In this document: positions 25,014-33,665 of the stretch, piece by piece
Layout: every line of letters starts with the position of its first letter
Numbering within the stretch: position 1 is the first letter of the stretch
Origin: Nocardia arthritidis
GTDB lineage: Bacteria > Actinomycetota > Actinomycetes > Mycobacteriales > Mycobacteriaceae
DNA length: 64,000 nt
NCBI RefSeq assembly: GCF_011801145.1
Contig: NZ_CP046172.1
Location: forward strand, 2,728,001 to 2,792,000
Direction of reading: 5' to 3'
Notes under the pieces: generated by a model
What the model saw: the letters and a program-made list of their open reading frames with translations, nothing else
Databases searched by the model: none
Told to the model about the DNA's origin: nothing
Position numbers and translations under genes: made by a program

Positions 25014-26593
25014 TGCCGTATGTCGTCACGCAGTCCTGCTGCAGCGACGCGTCCTGCGTATACGCCTGCCCGGTCAACTGCATCCATCCGACGCCCGACG
25101 AGCCGGACTTCCTGACCGCGGAGATGCTGTACGTCGACCCGCAGGCGTGCGTCGACTGCGGCGCCTGCGCGACCGCGTGCCCGGTCGATGCCATCGTGTC
25201 GACGAAAAAGCTTACGGCGGAAGAGAAACCGTTCATCGAGATCAATGCCGACTTCTACCGGCAGTCCCGCCCGCGCCCGCTGCTGGCCCGGCCGGTGCCC
25301 GCCGCCGAGATCCGCACCGGGCGCGCGCCGCTGCGGGTCGCGATCGTCGGTTCCGGGCCGTCGGCCATGTACGCCGCCGATGAGCTGCTCACCCAGCCGA
25401 ACGTATCGGTCACCGTCTTCGACCGGCTGCCGGTGCCGTACGGGCTGGTCCGGCACGGCGTCGCGCCGGACCACGGGAAGACCCGGCAGGTGCGCAGGCT
25501 GTTCGACATCATCTCGGCCCAACCCGCATTCGGCTCGTACCTGAATGTCGAAGTGGGGCGGGATATTTCGCACGACGAACTGCTCGGCTACTTCCATGCG
25601 GTGATCTATGCCGTCGGCGCGTCCTCGGATCGCAAACTCGGCATTCCCGGCGAAGGACTGCCCGGCACGGCATCGGCCACCGACTTCGTCGCCTGGTACA
25701 ACGGGCATCCCGATCACGCGGGCGACGAATTCGAGCTGACCGACCGCAGGGCGGTGATCGTCGGCAACGGCAATGTCGCGCTGGACGTCGCGCGGATACT
25801 CACCGCCGATCCGGAAGCGTTGGCGCGCACCGATATCGCGCCGCCCGCCCTGCGGGCGCTGCGCGAGAGCAAGATCGAGGAAGTGGTGATCCTCGGCCGT
25901 CGCGGTGCGGCCGAATCCGCCTTCACCGTGCCGGAATTCGTCGGCCTGCTCGGCTCCGACGTGGATATCGCCGTCGACGGCGAGCTGCCCGACGGTGCCG
26001 AGCTGCCATACCAGGTCGGGCAGAAGCTGCGGTTGCTGCGTTCCGTCGCGGACCGGCCATTCGGGTCGCGGAAGCGAATCATATTCCGGTACTTGGCATC
26101 TCCGCTGTCGATCGGCGGCACCGACCGGGTCGCCGGCGTCGAGATCTCCCGCAATGCGCTCGTCACGGACGCGGACGGCGAGGTGCGCGCGGTACCCACC
26201 GGAGAGTCCGAATTCCTCGACGCGGGACTGGTTCTCACCTCGGTCGGCTACCGCGGTGTCGCGCTGCCCGGCCTGCCGTTCGACGAAAAGGCCGGTGTCA
26301 TCCCGAATCTCGACGGCCGGGTGCTGGAGCAGTCCGGCGGCGCGGTCGTCGCCGGTACCTACGTGACGGGCTGGATCAAGCGCGGGCCGACCGGTTTCAT
26401 CGGCACCAACAAGTCCTGCGCCCAGGAGACCGTCCGCCAGTTGGCCGACGACTACAACGCGGGCCGACTGAGCGAACCGGCCAGTGGCGCAACGGATTTC
26501 GATCGCTTGATCCGATCGCGCCGCCCCTCGGCGCTAGCGGGTGGCGCGGCGGCCCGCCGCAACCCGGTCCGTCGCCTGCTCACCCGCGCGTAA
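25013..26593 (+). CDS. fprB: Ferredoxin-NADP+ reductase fused to N-terminal ferredoxin (FprB-like)
   Basis: A 526-residue fusion. Residues 1-70 are a ferredoxin with two Cys clusters (CCSDASCVYACPVNC and CVDCGACATACPVDAI). The first cluster spacing is that of the seven-iron type. Residues 95-526 are the adrenodoxin-reductase-like FAD/NADP domain: VAIVGSGPSAMYAADEL (FAD), VPYGLVRHGVAPDHGKTRQV, VIVGNGNVALDVARIL (NADP) and the closing GWIKRGPTGFIGTNKSCA. This matches mycobacterial FprB. It probably moves electrons from NADPH to partners such as the AurF-like oxygenase encoded with a one-base overlap upstream. Confidence 0.9.
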   Translation: MPYVVTQSCCSDASCVYACPVNCIHPTPDEPDFLTAEMLYVDPQACVDCGACATACPVDAIVSTKKLTAEEKPFIEINADFYRQSRPRPLLARPVPAAEIRTGRAPLRVAIVGSGPSAMYAADELLTQPNVSVTVFDRLPVPYGLVRHGVAPDHGKTRQVRRLFDIISAQPAFGSYLNVEVGRDISHDELLGYFHAVIYAVGASSDRKLGIPGEGLPGTASATDFVAWYNGHPDHAGDEFELTDRRAVIVGNGNVALDVARILTADPEALARTDIAPPALRALRESKIEEVVILGRRGAAESAFTVPEFVGLLGSDVDIAVDGELPDGAELPYQVGQKLRLLRSVADRPFGSRKRIIFRYLASPLSIGGTDRVAGVEISRNALVTDADGEVRAVPTGESEFLDAGLVLTSVGYRGVALPGLPFDEKAGVIPNLDGRVLEQSGGAVVAGTYVTGWIKRGPTGFIGTNKSCAQETVRQLADDYNAGRLSEPASGATDFDRLIRSRRPSALAGGAAARRNPVRRLLTRA

Positions 26594-26602
26594 GCCCCGT
26601 AG

Positions 26603-26642
26603 TCGGCTTCCCGCGCCTGCCATCGCCTGCGCGGGAAGCCGA
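26603..26642. terminator. Bidirectional terminator hairpin between convergent genes
   Basis: TCGGCTTCCCGCGC (26603-26616) pairs perfectly over 14 bases with GCGCGGGAAGCCGA (26629-26642). It lies between the fprB-like stop (26593) and the stop of the DinB-like gene (26646). Confidence 0.65.
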
Positions 26643-26645
26643 AAC

Positions 26646-27248
26646 CTATGCGGGAGCGGTGTTGTCGAACTGCTTCGCGGTGTCTTCCAGCTTCGCTCGA
26701 TATTGCTGCCACCAGGTCGAGTCGTGGGTGGGCATGTTGTCGTTGCCGTCACGTAGGCCCGCCGCGCCGTCGATCAACTCGCGGACGATATCGGCATGTC
26801 CGGCGTGCCGGTTGGTTTCGGCGACCACATGCACCAGGATCTGATGCAGGGTGACGGTCCGGCGGTCCTCGGGCCACCATGGGACCGAGCCCTCGGCCGT
26901 CAGCTCGAGGCTGTCGATCGTGGCGTCGGCATGTGCCCAGGCCCGACGGTAGAACCCGATGATGTCCTCGCGGGACTGTTCGGCGGTGGCCCACATGTCG
27001 GCCGTCGGATCGGCCTCGAAGTCGTATTCGGTGAGTGGTTCGCCGGATACGGGCCGGGCGAAGGTGTCGCCGAAGTAGCCGAACTCGACGGTGCCGAGGT
27101 GTTTGACCAAGCCGAGCAGGTTGGTGCCGGTCGGTGTCATCGGGCGACGCACGTCGTACTCGGACAGGCCGTCGAGTTTCCACAGCATGGCTTCACGGGC
27201 AGAGCGCAGATAACGGTGCAGGTCCGCTTTGGGGCCGGAGACAGTCAT
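26646..27248 (-). CDS. DinB/DUF664-family metal-binding protein
   Basis: A 200-residue four-helix-bundle protein. The His ligands fit LVKHLGTVEFGYFG and HVVAETNRHAGHADIVREL, the DinB/DUF664 pattern of actinobacteria. Related proteins include mycothiol-dependent enzymes, so a thiol transferase role is possible. The start is ATG 27248; the frame continues upstream only as an overlap with the SDR gene. It follows the SDR gene by 28 bases on the same strand and is probably cotranscribed. Confidence 0.8.
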   Translation of the reverse strand: MTVSGPKADLHRYLRSAREAMLWKLDGLSEYDVRRPMTPTGTNLLGLVKHLGTVEFGYFGDTFARPVSGEPLTEYDFEADPTADMWATAEQSREDIIGFYRRAWAHADATIDSLELTAEGSVPWWPEDRRTVTLHQILVHVVAETNRHAGHADIVRELIDGAAGLRDGNDNMPTHDSTWWQQYRAKLEDTAKQFDNTAPA

Positions 27249-27276
27249 ATCCTGCACTCTGCCATTTCCGCCAGGA

Positions 27277-28038
27277 TCAGCGGGCGGTGAAGCCGCCGTC
27301 GATGGAGAGAGCCGCGCCGGTGATGAAGCTCGCCTCCTTGCTGAGCAGGTATGCACAGAACGAGGCGATTTCGTCGGGGGTGCTGATCCGGCCGAGCGGG
27401 TGCAGGGCCTTGATCGCCGCCAAACTCTCCGGGGTCGCGCCCATCGTGGCGCGGAAGGCCGGGGTATCCGTCGCGCCGGGCAGCACGGCATTCACCCGGA
27501 TGCCCTGTGCCGCGGTCTCCAGCGCGACCGTGCGGGTGAGCCCGACGACACCGTGTTTCGCGGCGACATACGGTGCGACGGAACCCATTCCGACAACGCC
27601 GAGGTTGGACGCGTTGTTCAGGATGGCCCCGCCGCCCGAGGCAATGAGCGCCGGAACCTGGTGCCGCATACAGTAATACACACTTGTGAGGTTGGTATCC
27701 AGGTCGGCGCGCCAACCCGCGTCGTCGATATCCTGCACCGGGCCCATGGCGGTGACGGTCCCGGCATTGTTGAAAGCCACGTCCAGCCTGCCGAATTCGG
27801 TGAGCGCGGCCTCGGTCAGGCGGGCCACATCGGCCTCCGACGTGACATCGGTCGGCACGAACACCGCCCGTGCGCCCGTCGCGCGGACCTCCTCGGCCAC
27901 CGCCTCGCCCGCGTCCTTGCCGCGCGAGCCGAGGACGACCGCGGCGCCCTCGGCCGCCAGTCGCAGGGCGACGGCCCTGCCGATTCCGGAGCTGGCGCCG
28001 GTGATCAGCGCGACCTGGTTCGCGAATCGGGTAGACAT
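27277..28038 (-). CDS. Short-chain dehydrogenase/reductase
   Basis: A 253-residue classical SDR. The cofactor loop is TGASSGIGRAVAL, the structural motif NNAG, and the catalytic pair YVAAK. A Ser lies in ILNNASNLGVVG rather than at the most usual position, so the catalytic Ser assignment is less certain. The C-terminus ends GAALSIDGGFTAR. The acidic residue that would prefer NAD is absent (LGSRGKDAG), which fits NADP. The start at 28038 follows AAAGGAA; an ATG eight codons upstream is less likely. The substrate is unknown. Confidence 0.88.
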   Translation of the reverse strand: MSTRFANQVALITGASSGIGRAVALRLAAEGAAVVLGSRGKDAGEAVAEEVRATGARAVFVPTDVTSEADVARLTEAALTEFGRLDVAFNNAGTVTAMGPVQDIDDAGWRADLDTNLTSVYYCMRHQVPALIASGGGAILNNASNLGVVGMGSVAPYVAAKHGVVGLTRTVALETAAQGIRVNAVLPGATDTPAFRATMGATPESLAAIKALHPLGRISTPDEIASFCAYLLSKEASFITGAALSIDGGFTAR

Positions 28039-28062
28039 CGTTTCGATTTCCTTTCCGTCCAT

Positions 28063-28546
28063 GCGATTTCGTCTCGGTCGACGTCATCGCGGAACCGAGT
28101 CAACCCGCTGCGGGAGCGCGCTGCTGGCGGAAAACGGTCCTGTAGTTGATGCATCATTGGTCTCGGCCTTTCGTCATACGATGCCGAAATGCTCGGCGTG
28201 AGCAATGATTTGGTTACCGACCAGTTGGTGCGTCATGACAGTGTGGGGAAGTGCCCGAAAACGGGGCGTGAGTACGGTGATGACCCGAATTTCCCTGATC
28301 GCCAAGTGGTAGCCGAATCGCCCGTGTCGCAAGGGGTTTGCGAAAGTCCAGGGGGCTGAACGGATTTGAAGAAACCGCTCTACCTGCTAATTTCTGAAAT
28401 GATGGCGATCGGACAAACCTTTCGTATCAATCCGGTATCCGATAGCGCACCGAACGGTTAACCTGTAGAGGCTGTTTGGAAGACGACCGCGGCCACATGG
28501 GCCCCTGTGCACTGGACGTGGTCTCGGTACGTTGACGGGATAGCGA
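28063..28546. other. Intergenic region of about 480 bases, no gene recognised
   Basis: This separates the SDR gene (minus) from the second Hsp70-like gene (plus). A plus frame of about 57 codons begins at 28187 but has mixed codon use and no clear ribosome site. Composition is less GC-rich than flanking genes. It should hold promoters for both neighbours. Confidence 0.35.
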
Positions 28547-30526
28547 ATGACAATAGGTCTTGGGTGCAGCATCGGCACAGTGAACTCGGTTTCGGCCTCG
28601 GTGACCGGTGAACGACCCCGACCAGCGGTACGCACGCGGCGCACCGCGGTGACCTTCGACAGCACGGGCAGCGCGCGGATCGGCGGCATACCCCAATTCA
28701 CCATGGCGGTAACCGATTTCGCGGATCTGTCCCGCGATCCGGAATCGGTGGTCGTCGGCGGCAGGCTCTGGTCGCCGACGAATCTCGTCGCCGCCGTGGT
28801 GAACGGGCTGATCGAGGCGGCGGAACCGAATGCCGGAGTCGTAACCACCTATCCCGCAACCTATTCCGACAAACAGGTGGCGCTGCTGCGGCAGGCGCTC
28901 GACCTGGCGGGCGCGGCGCATGTCATGCTGGTGCCGGAGCCGGTGGCCGCCGCCGAATGGCTCGCACACGAATACGGGCCGCTGGAAACCGGCTTCGTCC
29001 TCGTCTACGACCTGGGCGGCAACTGTCTCGACGTCGCGGTGGTCCGGGTCGGCCCCGACTGGGAAAACCACCCGATGGTCGGAAAGCCCATGCGCTCATA
29101 CGATTTCGGCGGGCGGCCGCTCGGCGCGATGATCGCGCGCTATGCGAAGGGTGTGCTGCCCGATCGGTCCGGATCGCTGTCCATGACATCGATCGTCGAC
29201 ATCGACAGCCTGCGCACCGAACACGTGCGCGATTCGCTGGAGATCGTTCGCGCCTGCGTGCGCTCGGCGGATATCACCATGTCCGATATCACCCGGGTGC
29301 TGCTGGTCGGCGGTGCGGCCCGGCCGCCCGAGGTCGCCCGCACCATCGCCGAACTCGGCCGCCCCGTGGTGATCTCGGCCGATCCGGGCCATTCCATCGC
29401 CGCGGGCGCGGCGTTCATGGCGGCCCGTACCATGGCGCCCACCGGCCCCGGCGATAACAAGACGCCGCGCGTCGCGGTATTCTCCAGCGCCGCAGCGGTT
29501 TCCGCCATGGCGATGTCCGCGATGACGGTGTTCGGCGGGCCGGGCGGCCCCGGGCCCACCGCGATACTCGACCCGTTCCCGGCGATCGACGCGCCGGTCG
29601 AAGCGCTGCTCTACGACATACACACCGAAGACCTGCTCAACCGGGATGTTCCGGTCTCCGAATGGAGTCTGTCACGCACCAGCGGCAACCCCATCGCCGG
29701 ATCCGCCTACGGCCGGTTCATCACCCCCGTCGCCCGGTCCGTCCAATTGGGCCCATCCATGGCCGACAGCCTCATCGGCCACCATGCCGATCCCCGAAGC
29801 CTCAGCGACTCAATGGAATCCATGTACACCTACGCCAACCCGGCGCAGTTCGTGAACCCGCTCCCGTTCCTGCGGTCGCAACCGATCCCCGCGCCGCAAT
29901 CGGGGTGGCCCCCACCGGCTCCGGTACCTCCCGCAGCGCAGCCCCCTGCCCCCGCCCCGCAGCCCCCTGCGCCGGTATCGGCTCCGGGTCCGGCTCCTGC
30001 GCCCGTCGGAGCGCCGACCACTCCCGGAACACCCACGGATACAACGGTTTCCGCGAGTACTCCGAGCAGTCCGGCCGCTTCGGGTGCTCCGGCGTCGAGT
30101 GGTGCGGGATCATCGACCGGCACGGTGTCGAGCGGTACCCAATCCGGAGCATCCGCATCGAACGGCGGGTCTACCGGTACCGTCAGCGAAACATCCTCCA
30201 GCACAAGCACTTCCAGCGGAACCACCGCGAAGGATACGTCGTCGACCAGCGGTACCTCTTCGGGCGCGTCGTCGTCGGGTAGGACTTCCTCGGGAGGCAC
30301 GTCCTCCGGCAAGTCATCTTCCGACGGCAGCGCATCGGGCGCCAACAGCGGCGGCTCATCCGCGAAGGGTGACTCCACCGGCGAGAAAGCCACCACCTCG
30401 TCGCACGAAACATCGGCTAGCGGACCATCTTCCGCAGGCGCCTCGTCCGGCCGATCCGCCGAAGCCGCCGGTTCCCACGAAAGCTCGCACGACGGCTCAT
30501 CCTCCGGTGGCGCGCGCGTTCACTGA
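28547..30526 (+). CDS. Hsp70-like ATPase-domain protein with long Ser/Thr/Gly-rich tail
   Basis: A 659-residue paralogue of the protein at 22615-23835. The nucleotide-binding core spans residues 1-300: GLGCSIGTVNSV (phosphate 1, again Ser where Hsp70 has Asp), LVPEPVAAAEWLA, LVYDLGGNCLDVAVV (phosphate 2), VLLVGGAARPPEV (adenosine). A hydrophobic helix follows (about 308-330). Beyond it are about 130 residues of unique sequence, a Pro/Ala-rich hinge (about 445-500) and a Ser/Thr/Gly-rich tail to residue 659 ending SSGGARVH. There is no Hsp70 substrate-binding domain. The layout suggests a cytoplasmic ATPase domain, one membrane crossing and a flexible, perhaps glycosylated, exterior. Function is unknown. 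Confidence 0.75.
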   Translation: MTIGLGCSIGTVNSVSASVTGERPRPAVRTRRTAVTFDSTGSARIGGIPQFTMAVTDFADLSRDPESVVVGGRLWSPTNLVAAVVNGLIEAAEPNAGVVTTYPATYSDKQVALLRQALDLAGAAHVMLVPEPVAAAEWLAHEYGPLETGFVLVYDLGGNCLDVAVVRVGPDWENHPMVGKPMRSYDFGGRPLGAMIARYAKGVLPDRSGSLSMTSIVDIDSLRTEHVRDSLEIVRACVRSADITMSDITRVLLVGGAARPPEVARTIAELGRPVVISADPGHSIAAGAAFMAARTMAPTGPGDNKTPRVAVFSSAAAVSAMAMSAMTVFGGPGGPGPTAILDPFPAIDAPVEALLYDIHTEDLLNRDVPVSEWSLSRTSGNPIAGSAYGRFITPVARSVQLGPSMADSLIGHHADPRSLSDSMESMYTYANPAQFVNPLPFLRSQPIPAPQSGWPPPAPVPPAAQPPAPAPQPPAPVSAPGPAPAPVGAPTTPGTPTDTTVSASTPSSPAASGAPASSGAGSSTGTVSSGTQSGASASNGGSTGTVSETSSSTSTSSGTTAKDTSSTSGTSSGASSSGRTSSGGTSSGKSSSDGSASGANSGGSSAKGDSTGEKATTSSHETSASGPSSAGASSGRSAEAAGSHESSHDGSSSGGARVH

Positions 30527-30754
30527 CCTACTGTGACGTCGTTCCCGGCGCCCGATGGTTCGCTTCTCCTTCTCCGGTCGTAGCTCGGCCCACGCTGAAC
30601 CGCCCGGCGGAGACGGGATTGTCTGATGCCGTTGAATCATCCTCGAGGTGGTGCCTCGACCCTGCGATGAGGAATTCGATCGGCGAGCCCGGACCCGTTG
30701 GCGGAGCGGCCGACTCGGGGATCTCGCCGTTGGATCTGCTCGTTTCGTGACCGG

Positions 30755-31657
30755 TCAGGTAAGGATGCCCGCGAGCTGGTCCGTGGCTTGGATGATCCAG
30801 TCCGGATCACCGTGCTGACGGCCCCAAAGCGCGGATCTGACCGCACGAGCCTGAGCCCAGCGGCGTCCCCGATCGCGGTCGATATCGGCCGCGTCGCAAT
30901 ACATGTCGAGTCCGCGCAGCAGGTTGGCCTCGGGGTCGGGGGTGAACAGCAGCGGGGCGAAACGGCGACTGCGGATCACGGTGGCGGTGTCGTATGCGGG
31001 GTCACCGACATAGCCTTTAGGGTCGATCGCCATCAGGTGTTCGCGTCCGCCGATCAGGACATTGCTGTCGCTCAGGTCGCCGTGGACGAGGGTTTCGGGT
31101 TGGTCGGGGCCGAGTTCGCGAAGGGTGGCCAGGGCCGCGTCCACAACTGCGCGAGGCAGGGGATTGCCGAGTTCGGCTGCGGTGGTGCGGATCTCGTGTT
31201 CCCAGTCGGTGACCATATCGCTGATGCGCGGGAGTCCCGCTGGCGCGTCCACCGACAGTTGTCGCGACAATTCGCCCAACGCGGTGACGGCTTGGTCGAA
31301 ATCGGTGACCTCGGCGAGCGTCGCGTGTCCCGATCGTTCGAGCAGCATCGCGAATCGGTCATCGTCGCGGGCGTAGAGGTGCACCGCGCCGCGCCCGTTC
31401 CATACGGTGAACGCATCGGGTTCGTGCACGTTGCCCGGATGGGGAAACGACACCTTCACCACCGCCGCGGGCAGGTCCGGATGCTGAACGGGCACAACGA
31501 TTCCGACATGTCCGTGCATGATGGGCCCGTCCGGTGTACAAGACCAGCGTTGCAGCAGTTCGTCGACGAGGCCGGGGAGTGCGTCGAGCCATGCCTGGCC
31601 GGATTCTCTTTCGCGCAGCACTGTCTCGCGGGCGAATTCGTCGGGGATGTCGATCAC
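30755..31657 (-). CDS. Aminoglycoside 6-phosphotransferase-like kinase (APH_6_hur family)
   Basis: A 300-residue protein kinase-fold phosphotransferase. The catalytic loop is LVHGDLSDSNVL and the metal-binding segment LMAIDPKGYVGDPAYDTATV, both typical of the streptomycin 6-kinase/hydroxyurea-resistance family. The N-terminal lobe contains AAVVKVSFPHPG with the likely ATP-binding Lys. It could phosphorylate an aminoglycoside or an endogenous metabolite; resistance is not proven. The start is GTG 31657 (VIDIPDEFARETV). It is divergent from a 46-codon ORF with only about 15 bases between starts. Confidence 0.82.
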   Translation of the reverse strand: MIDIPDEFARETVLRERESGQAWLDALPGLVDELLQRWSCTPDGPIMHGHVGIVVPVQHPDLPAAVVKVSFPHPGNVHEPDAFTVWNGRGAVHLYARDDDRFAMLLERSGHATLAEVTDFDQAVTALGELSRQLSVDAPAGLPRISDMVTDWEHEIRTTAAELGNPLPRAVVDAALATLRELGPDQPETLVHGDLSDSNVLIGGREHLMAIDPKGYVGDPAYDTATVIRSRRFAPLLFTPDPEANLLRGLDMYCDAADIDRDRGRRWAQARAVRSALWGRQHGDPDWIIQATDQLAGILT

Positions 31658-31672
31658 ACCCCGACTGTAAAC

Positions 31673-31813
31673 ATGCCGAAGAATCAGGTCGTCGGCTTCA
31701 CCGGTCTGTGCCTCGCACACTGCGCCGACGACGGCGAGTGGTACATGGGCCACCGGGGCGAACCGGGGGAACCGATCTTCTGCTGGTCCAGCTACGGTGC
31801 GGACGGCCTGTAG
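31673..31813 (+). CDS. Small hypothetical protein of 46 residues
   Basis: ATG at 31673 opens a frame ending WSSYGADGL-stop. It is rich in Cys, Trp and Gly (GLCLAHC, EWYMGHRG, IFCWSSYG), with a composition unlike random antisense frames here. No family is recognised. It starts 15 bases from the kinase GTG on the other strand, a spacing seen for leaderless divergent genes. Support is moderate. Confidence 0.4.
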   Translation: MPKNQVVGFTGLCLAHCADDGEWYMGHRGEPGEPIFCWSSYGADGL

Positions 31814-31861
31814 GACGACTCCCGAGCACCAACCGGACCGCAGGGCCGCCCGCCGGTCGGC

Positions 31862-32872
31862 TCAGGCGGTTCCAGCGAGTAAAGCGGTGTCGGCGTCGGA
31901 GTTGGGGGCCAGGTCGGCGGGGTTGGTGTTCGCACCGCAAAGGATGGCGCACAGTTTCTCGCCGGGCGCTGGACGGTAGGCCTGAACCCCGTCGAATTCG
32001 GTGACGGCGGCGAAAGCGGTTGCGGCGCCGTTCTCTACGGCTATCCGGCGGCAGTCCCAGAGCGCGGCGCGTGCGGCGACGATGGCCGGGTCGGGGACGA
32101 GAATCGAACGGACGTCATAGTTTTGGGCCGCATGCAGGGCCAGCTCGGTCACCCGGGCGGCCCCGAGCGAGTCGGCCGCGATGGAGTCGACCGGCCCGTC
32201 CACCACCCGGCCCGCCTCGATCGCGACGTTGAGCGCGCGACAGTTCGCCGGTTCGACGGCCACCGTACGGATGCCGAAATGCGCTGCCACGGTGGCGATT
32301 CCGGCGAACAGCCCGCCACCGCCGACGGCGACGACAACGGTGTCGAGATCAGGCAGCTGTCGCCGGATTTCCAGCATGAGCGTGCCAGCGCCCGCGGCGA
32401 TCAGCTCGTTGTCGTACGCATGCGACAGTAGTGCGCCCGATGTGGCGGCGAATTCGTGGCAGGCGGCCAGCGCCTCGTCGTATCCGGTGCCGACCAAGCG
32501 CACATCGGCGCCGTATTCGACCAGCCGGTCGACCTTTATGGCTGGTGCGGTGGTCGGCACGAATACGGTGGCGCGCACACCCTGTTGCCGCGCCGCCCAC
32601 GCACAGGCCAGCCCGGCATTGCCGCCGGAGGCGATGGTCACCCCGGCCGCGGGGAGGGTGCCGCCCTCCCGGTGCGCCCGGATGAAATTCTGTGCGCCGC
32701 GCGCCTTGAACGAACCCGTGTGCTGCATGAATTCCAGCGCCAGCCACGCCTGGCACGGTTCGTCACCCGCCGCGCGGACGACGCCGTGATCCATCGGCGC
32801 GATCGTCACCGGACGCACCTGTCCGGCGATCCGCGCCGCGGCGGCCTCGACCTCGGAATAGTTCAGTTCCAT
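31862..32872 (-). CDS. PLP-dependent serine/threonine dehydratase
   Basis: A 336-residue fold type II PLP enzyme. The Schiff-base Lys is in HTGSFKARGAQNF (about residue 55), the phosphate loop is VGGGGLFAG, and SGGNAG binds the substrate carboxylate. The ACT regulatory domain of biosynthetic IlvA is absent, so it resembles catabolic threonine/serine dehydratase or a racemase-like relative. The likely reaction is deamination of L-Ser or L-Thr to the 2-oxo acid. It is divergent from a TetR gene, with a palindrome between them that probably serves as the operator. Confidence 0.87.
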   Translation of the reverse strand: MELNYSEVEAAAARIAGQVRPVTIAPMDHGVVRAAGDEPCQAWLALEFMQHTGSFKARGAQNFIRAHREGGTLPAAGVTIASGGNAGLACAWAARQQGVRATVFVPTTAPAIKVDRLVEYGADVRLVGTGYDEALAACHEFAATSGALLSHAYDNELIAAGAGTLMLEIRRQLPDLDTVVVAVGGGGLFAGIATVAAHFGIRTVAVEPANCRALNVAIEAGRVVDGPVDSIAADSLGAARVTELALHAAQNYDVRSILVPDPAIVAARAALWDCRRIAVENGAATAFAAVTEFDGVQAYRPAPGEKLCAILCGANTNPADLAPNSDADTALLAGTA

Positions 32873-32920
32873 TGCACTCCCTGGTATTCCACCCCGCCGT
32901 GCGGCGGCGCGCGGATAGAT

Positions 32921-32939
32921 ACACCGTATCGTACGATGT
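32921..32939. promoter_or_regulatory. Palindromic operator between dehydratase and TetR genes
   Basis: ACACCGTA (32921-32928), a three-base centre, and TACGATGT (32932-32939) form an 8-3-8 inverted repeat with one mismatch, a usual TetR-site geometry. It overlaps the first possible ATG of the regulator (32936), which favours the next ATG at 32945 as start. Confidence 0.55.
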
Positions 32940-32944
32940 CTCCC

Positions 32945-33583
32945 ATGCCTAGACATTCGGCGGCCCTGACACGGGCGACGCAGGAGCGGATCGCCGCGAC
33001 GGCACTCGCCATCATCGACGCCGAGGGTCCCGACGCGCTGAGTTTCCGCGCGGTGGCCGCCCGCCTCGATATCTCGCATGCCACGGTGCAGCGCCGCTGC
33101 GGCGATATCGCGGGCCTGCTGGATCTGTGCGTCGATCATCTGGTGAGCGCGCTACCCGAGCCGTCGCCCGGCGCCGCGTGGGCCGAGGCGACGGAGATCC
33201 GTTTCCGCGGGCTCTACCGGCTGTTGATCGCGCACACCGGCCTGGCGGCGCTGCGCGGCGCGCGCTCCTGGCTCGGACCGCGCATCCTGGAACGCCTGGT
33301 CGAGCCGCAGCTCGCGGACAATATCGCGGCGGGAATGTCGCTGGCCGAGGCGATTTCCACCTATCGTCAGCTGTATCTGTTCACCCTCGGCGCCGCGAAT
33401 TTCGTCGACCACCGCGATCCGAAATCGAGTCGCCGCCGCACCCGCGCGACGCTCGCCACCCTGGACCCAACCGAATTCCCCTGCCTGACTACGGATTTCG
33501 ACACGATCGCCGACGCCCTCGTCGATCACGAGGTGTACTACGAAGGTCTGCGCCGCCTGATCGCCGCCGCCCCCGTGCGGTAG
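32945..33583 (+). CDS. TetR-family transcriptional regulator
   Basis: A 212-residue regulator. The N-terminal helix-turn-helix is ALSFRAVAARLDISHATVQRRCGD. The C-terminal domain, with YRQLYLFTLGAANFVDH, binds an unknown ligand. It probably represses itself and the divergent dehydratase through the palindrome at 32921-32939. The ATG at 32936 would lie inside that site, so 32945 is chosen. Confidence 0.82.
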   Translation: MPRHSAALTRATQERIAATALAIIDAEGPDALSFRAVAARLDISHATVQRRCGDIAGLLDLCVDHLVSALPEPSPGAAWAEATEIRFRGLYRLLIAHTGLAALRGARSWLGPRILERLVEPQLADNIAAGMSLAEAISTYRQLYLFTLGAANFVDHRDPKSSRRRTRATLATLDPTEFPCLTTDFDTIADALVDHEVYYEGLRRLIAAAPVR

Positions 33584-33665
33584 TTCATATCGAATCGACA
33601 ACCGCGGGTGGCGATCTCGAAGCAACCCGGGGACGCGGGATACCCCGGCGGGGCACAATGGTCCG

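Noticed and set aside
28187..28360. A 57-codon plus-strand ORF before the second Hsp70-like gene
   Set aside because: No ribosome site, mixed codon use and no recognisable protein character.
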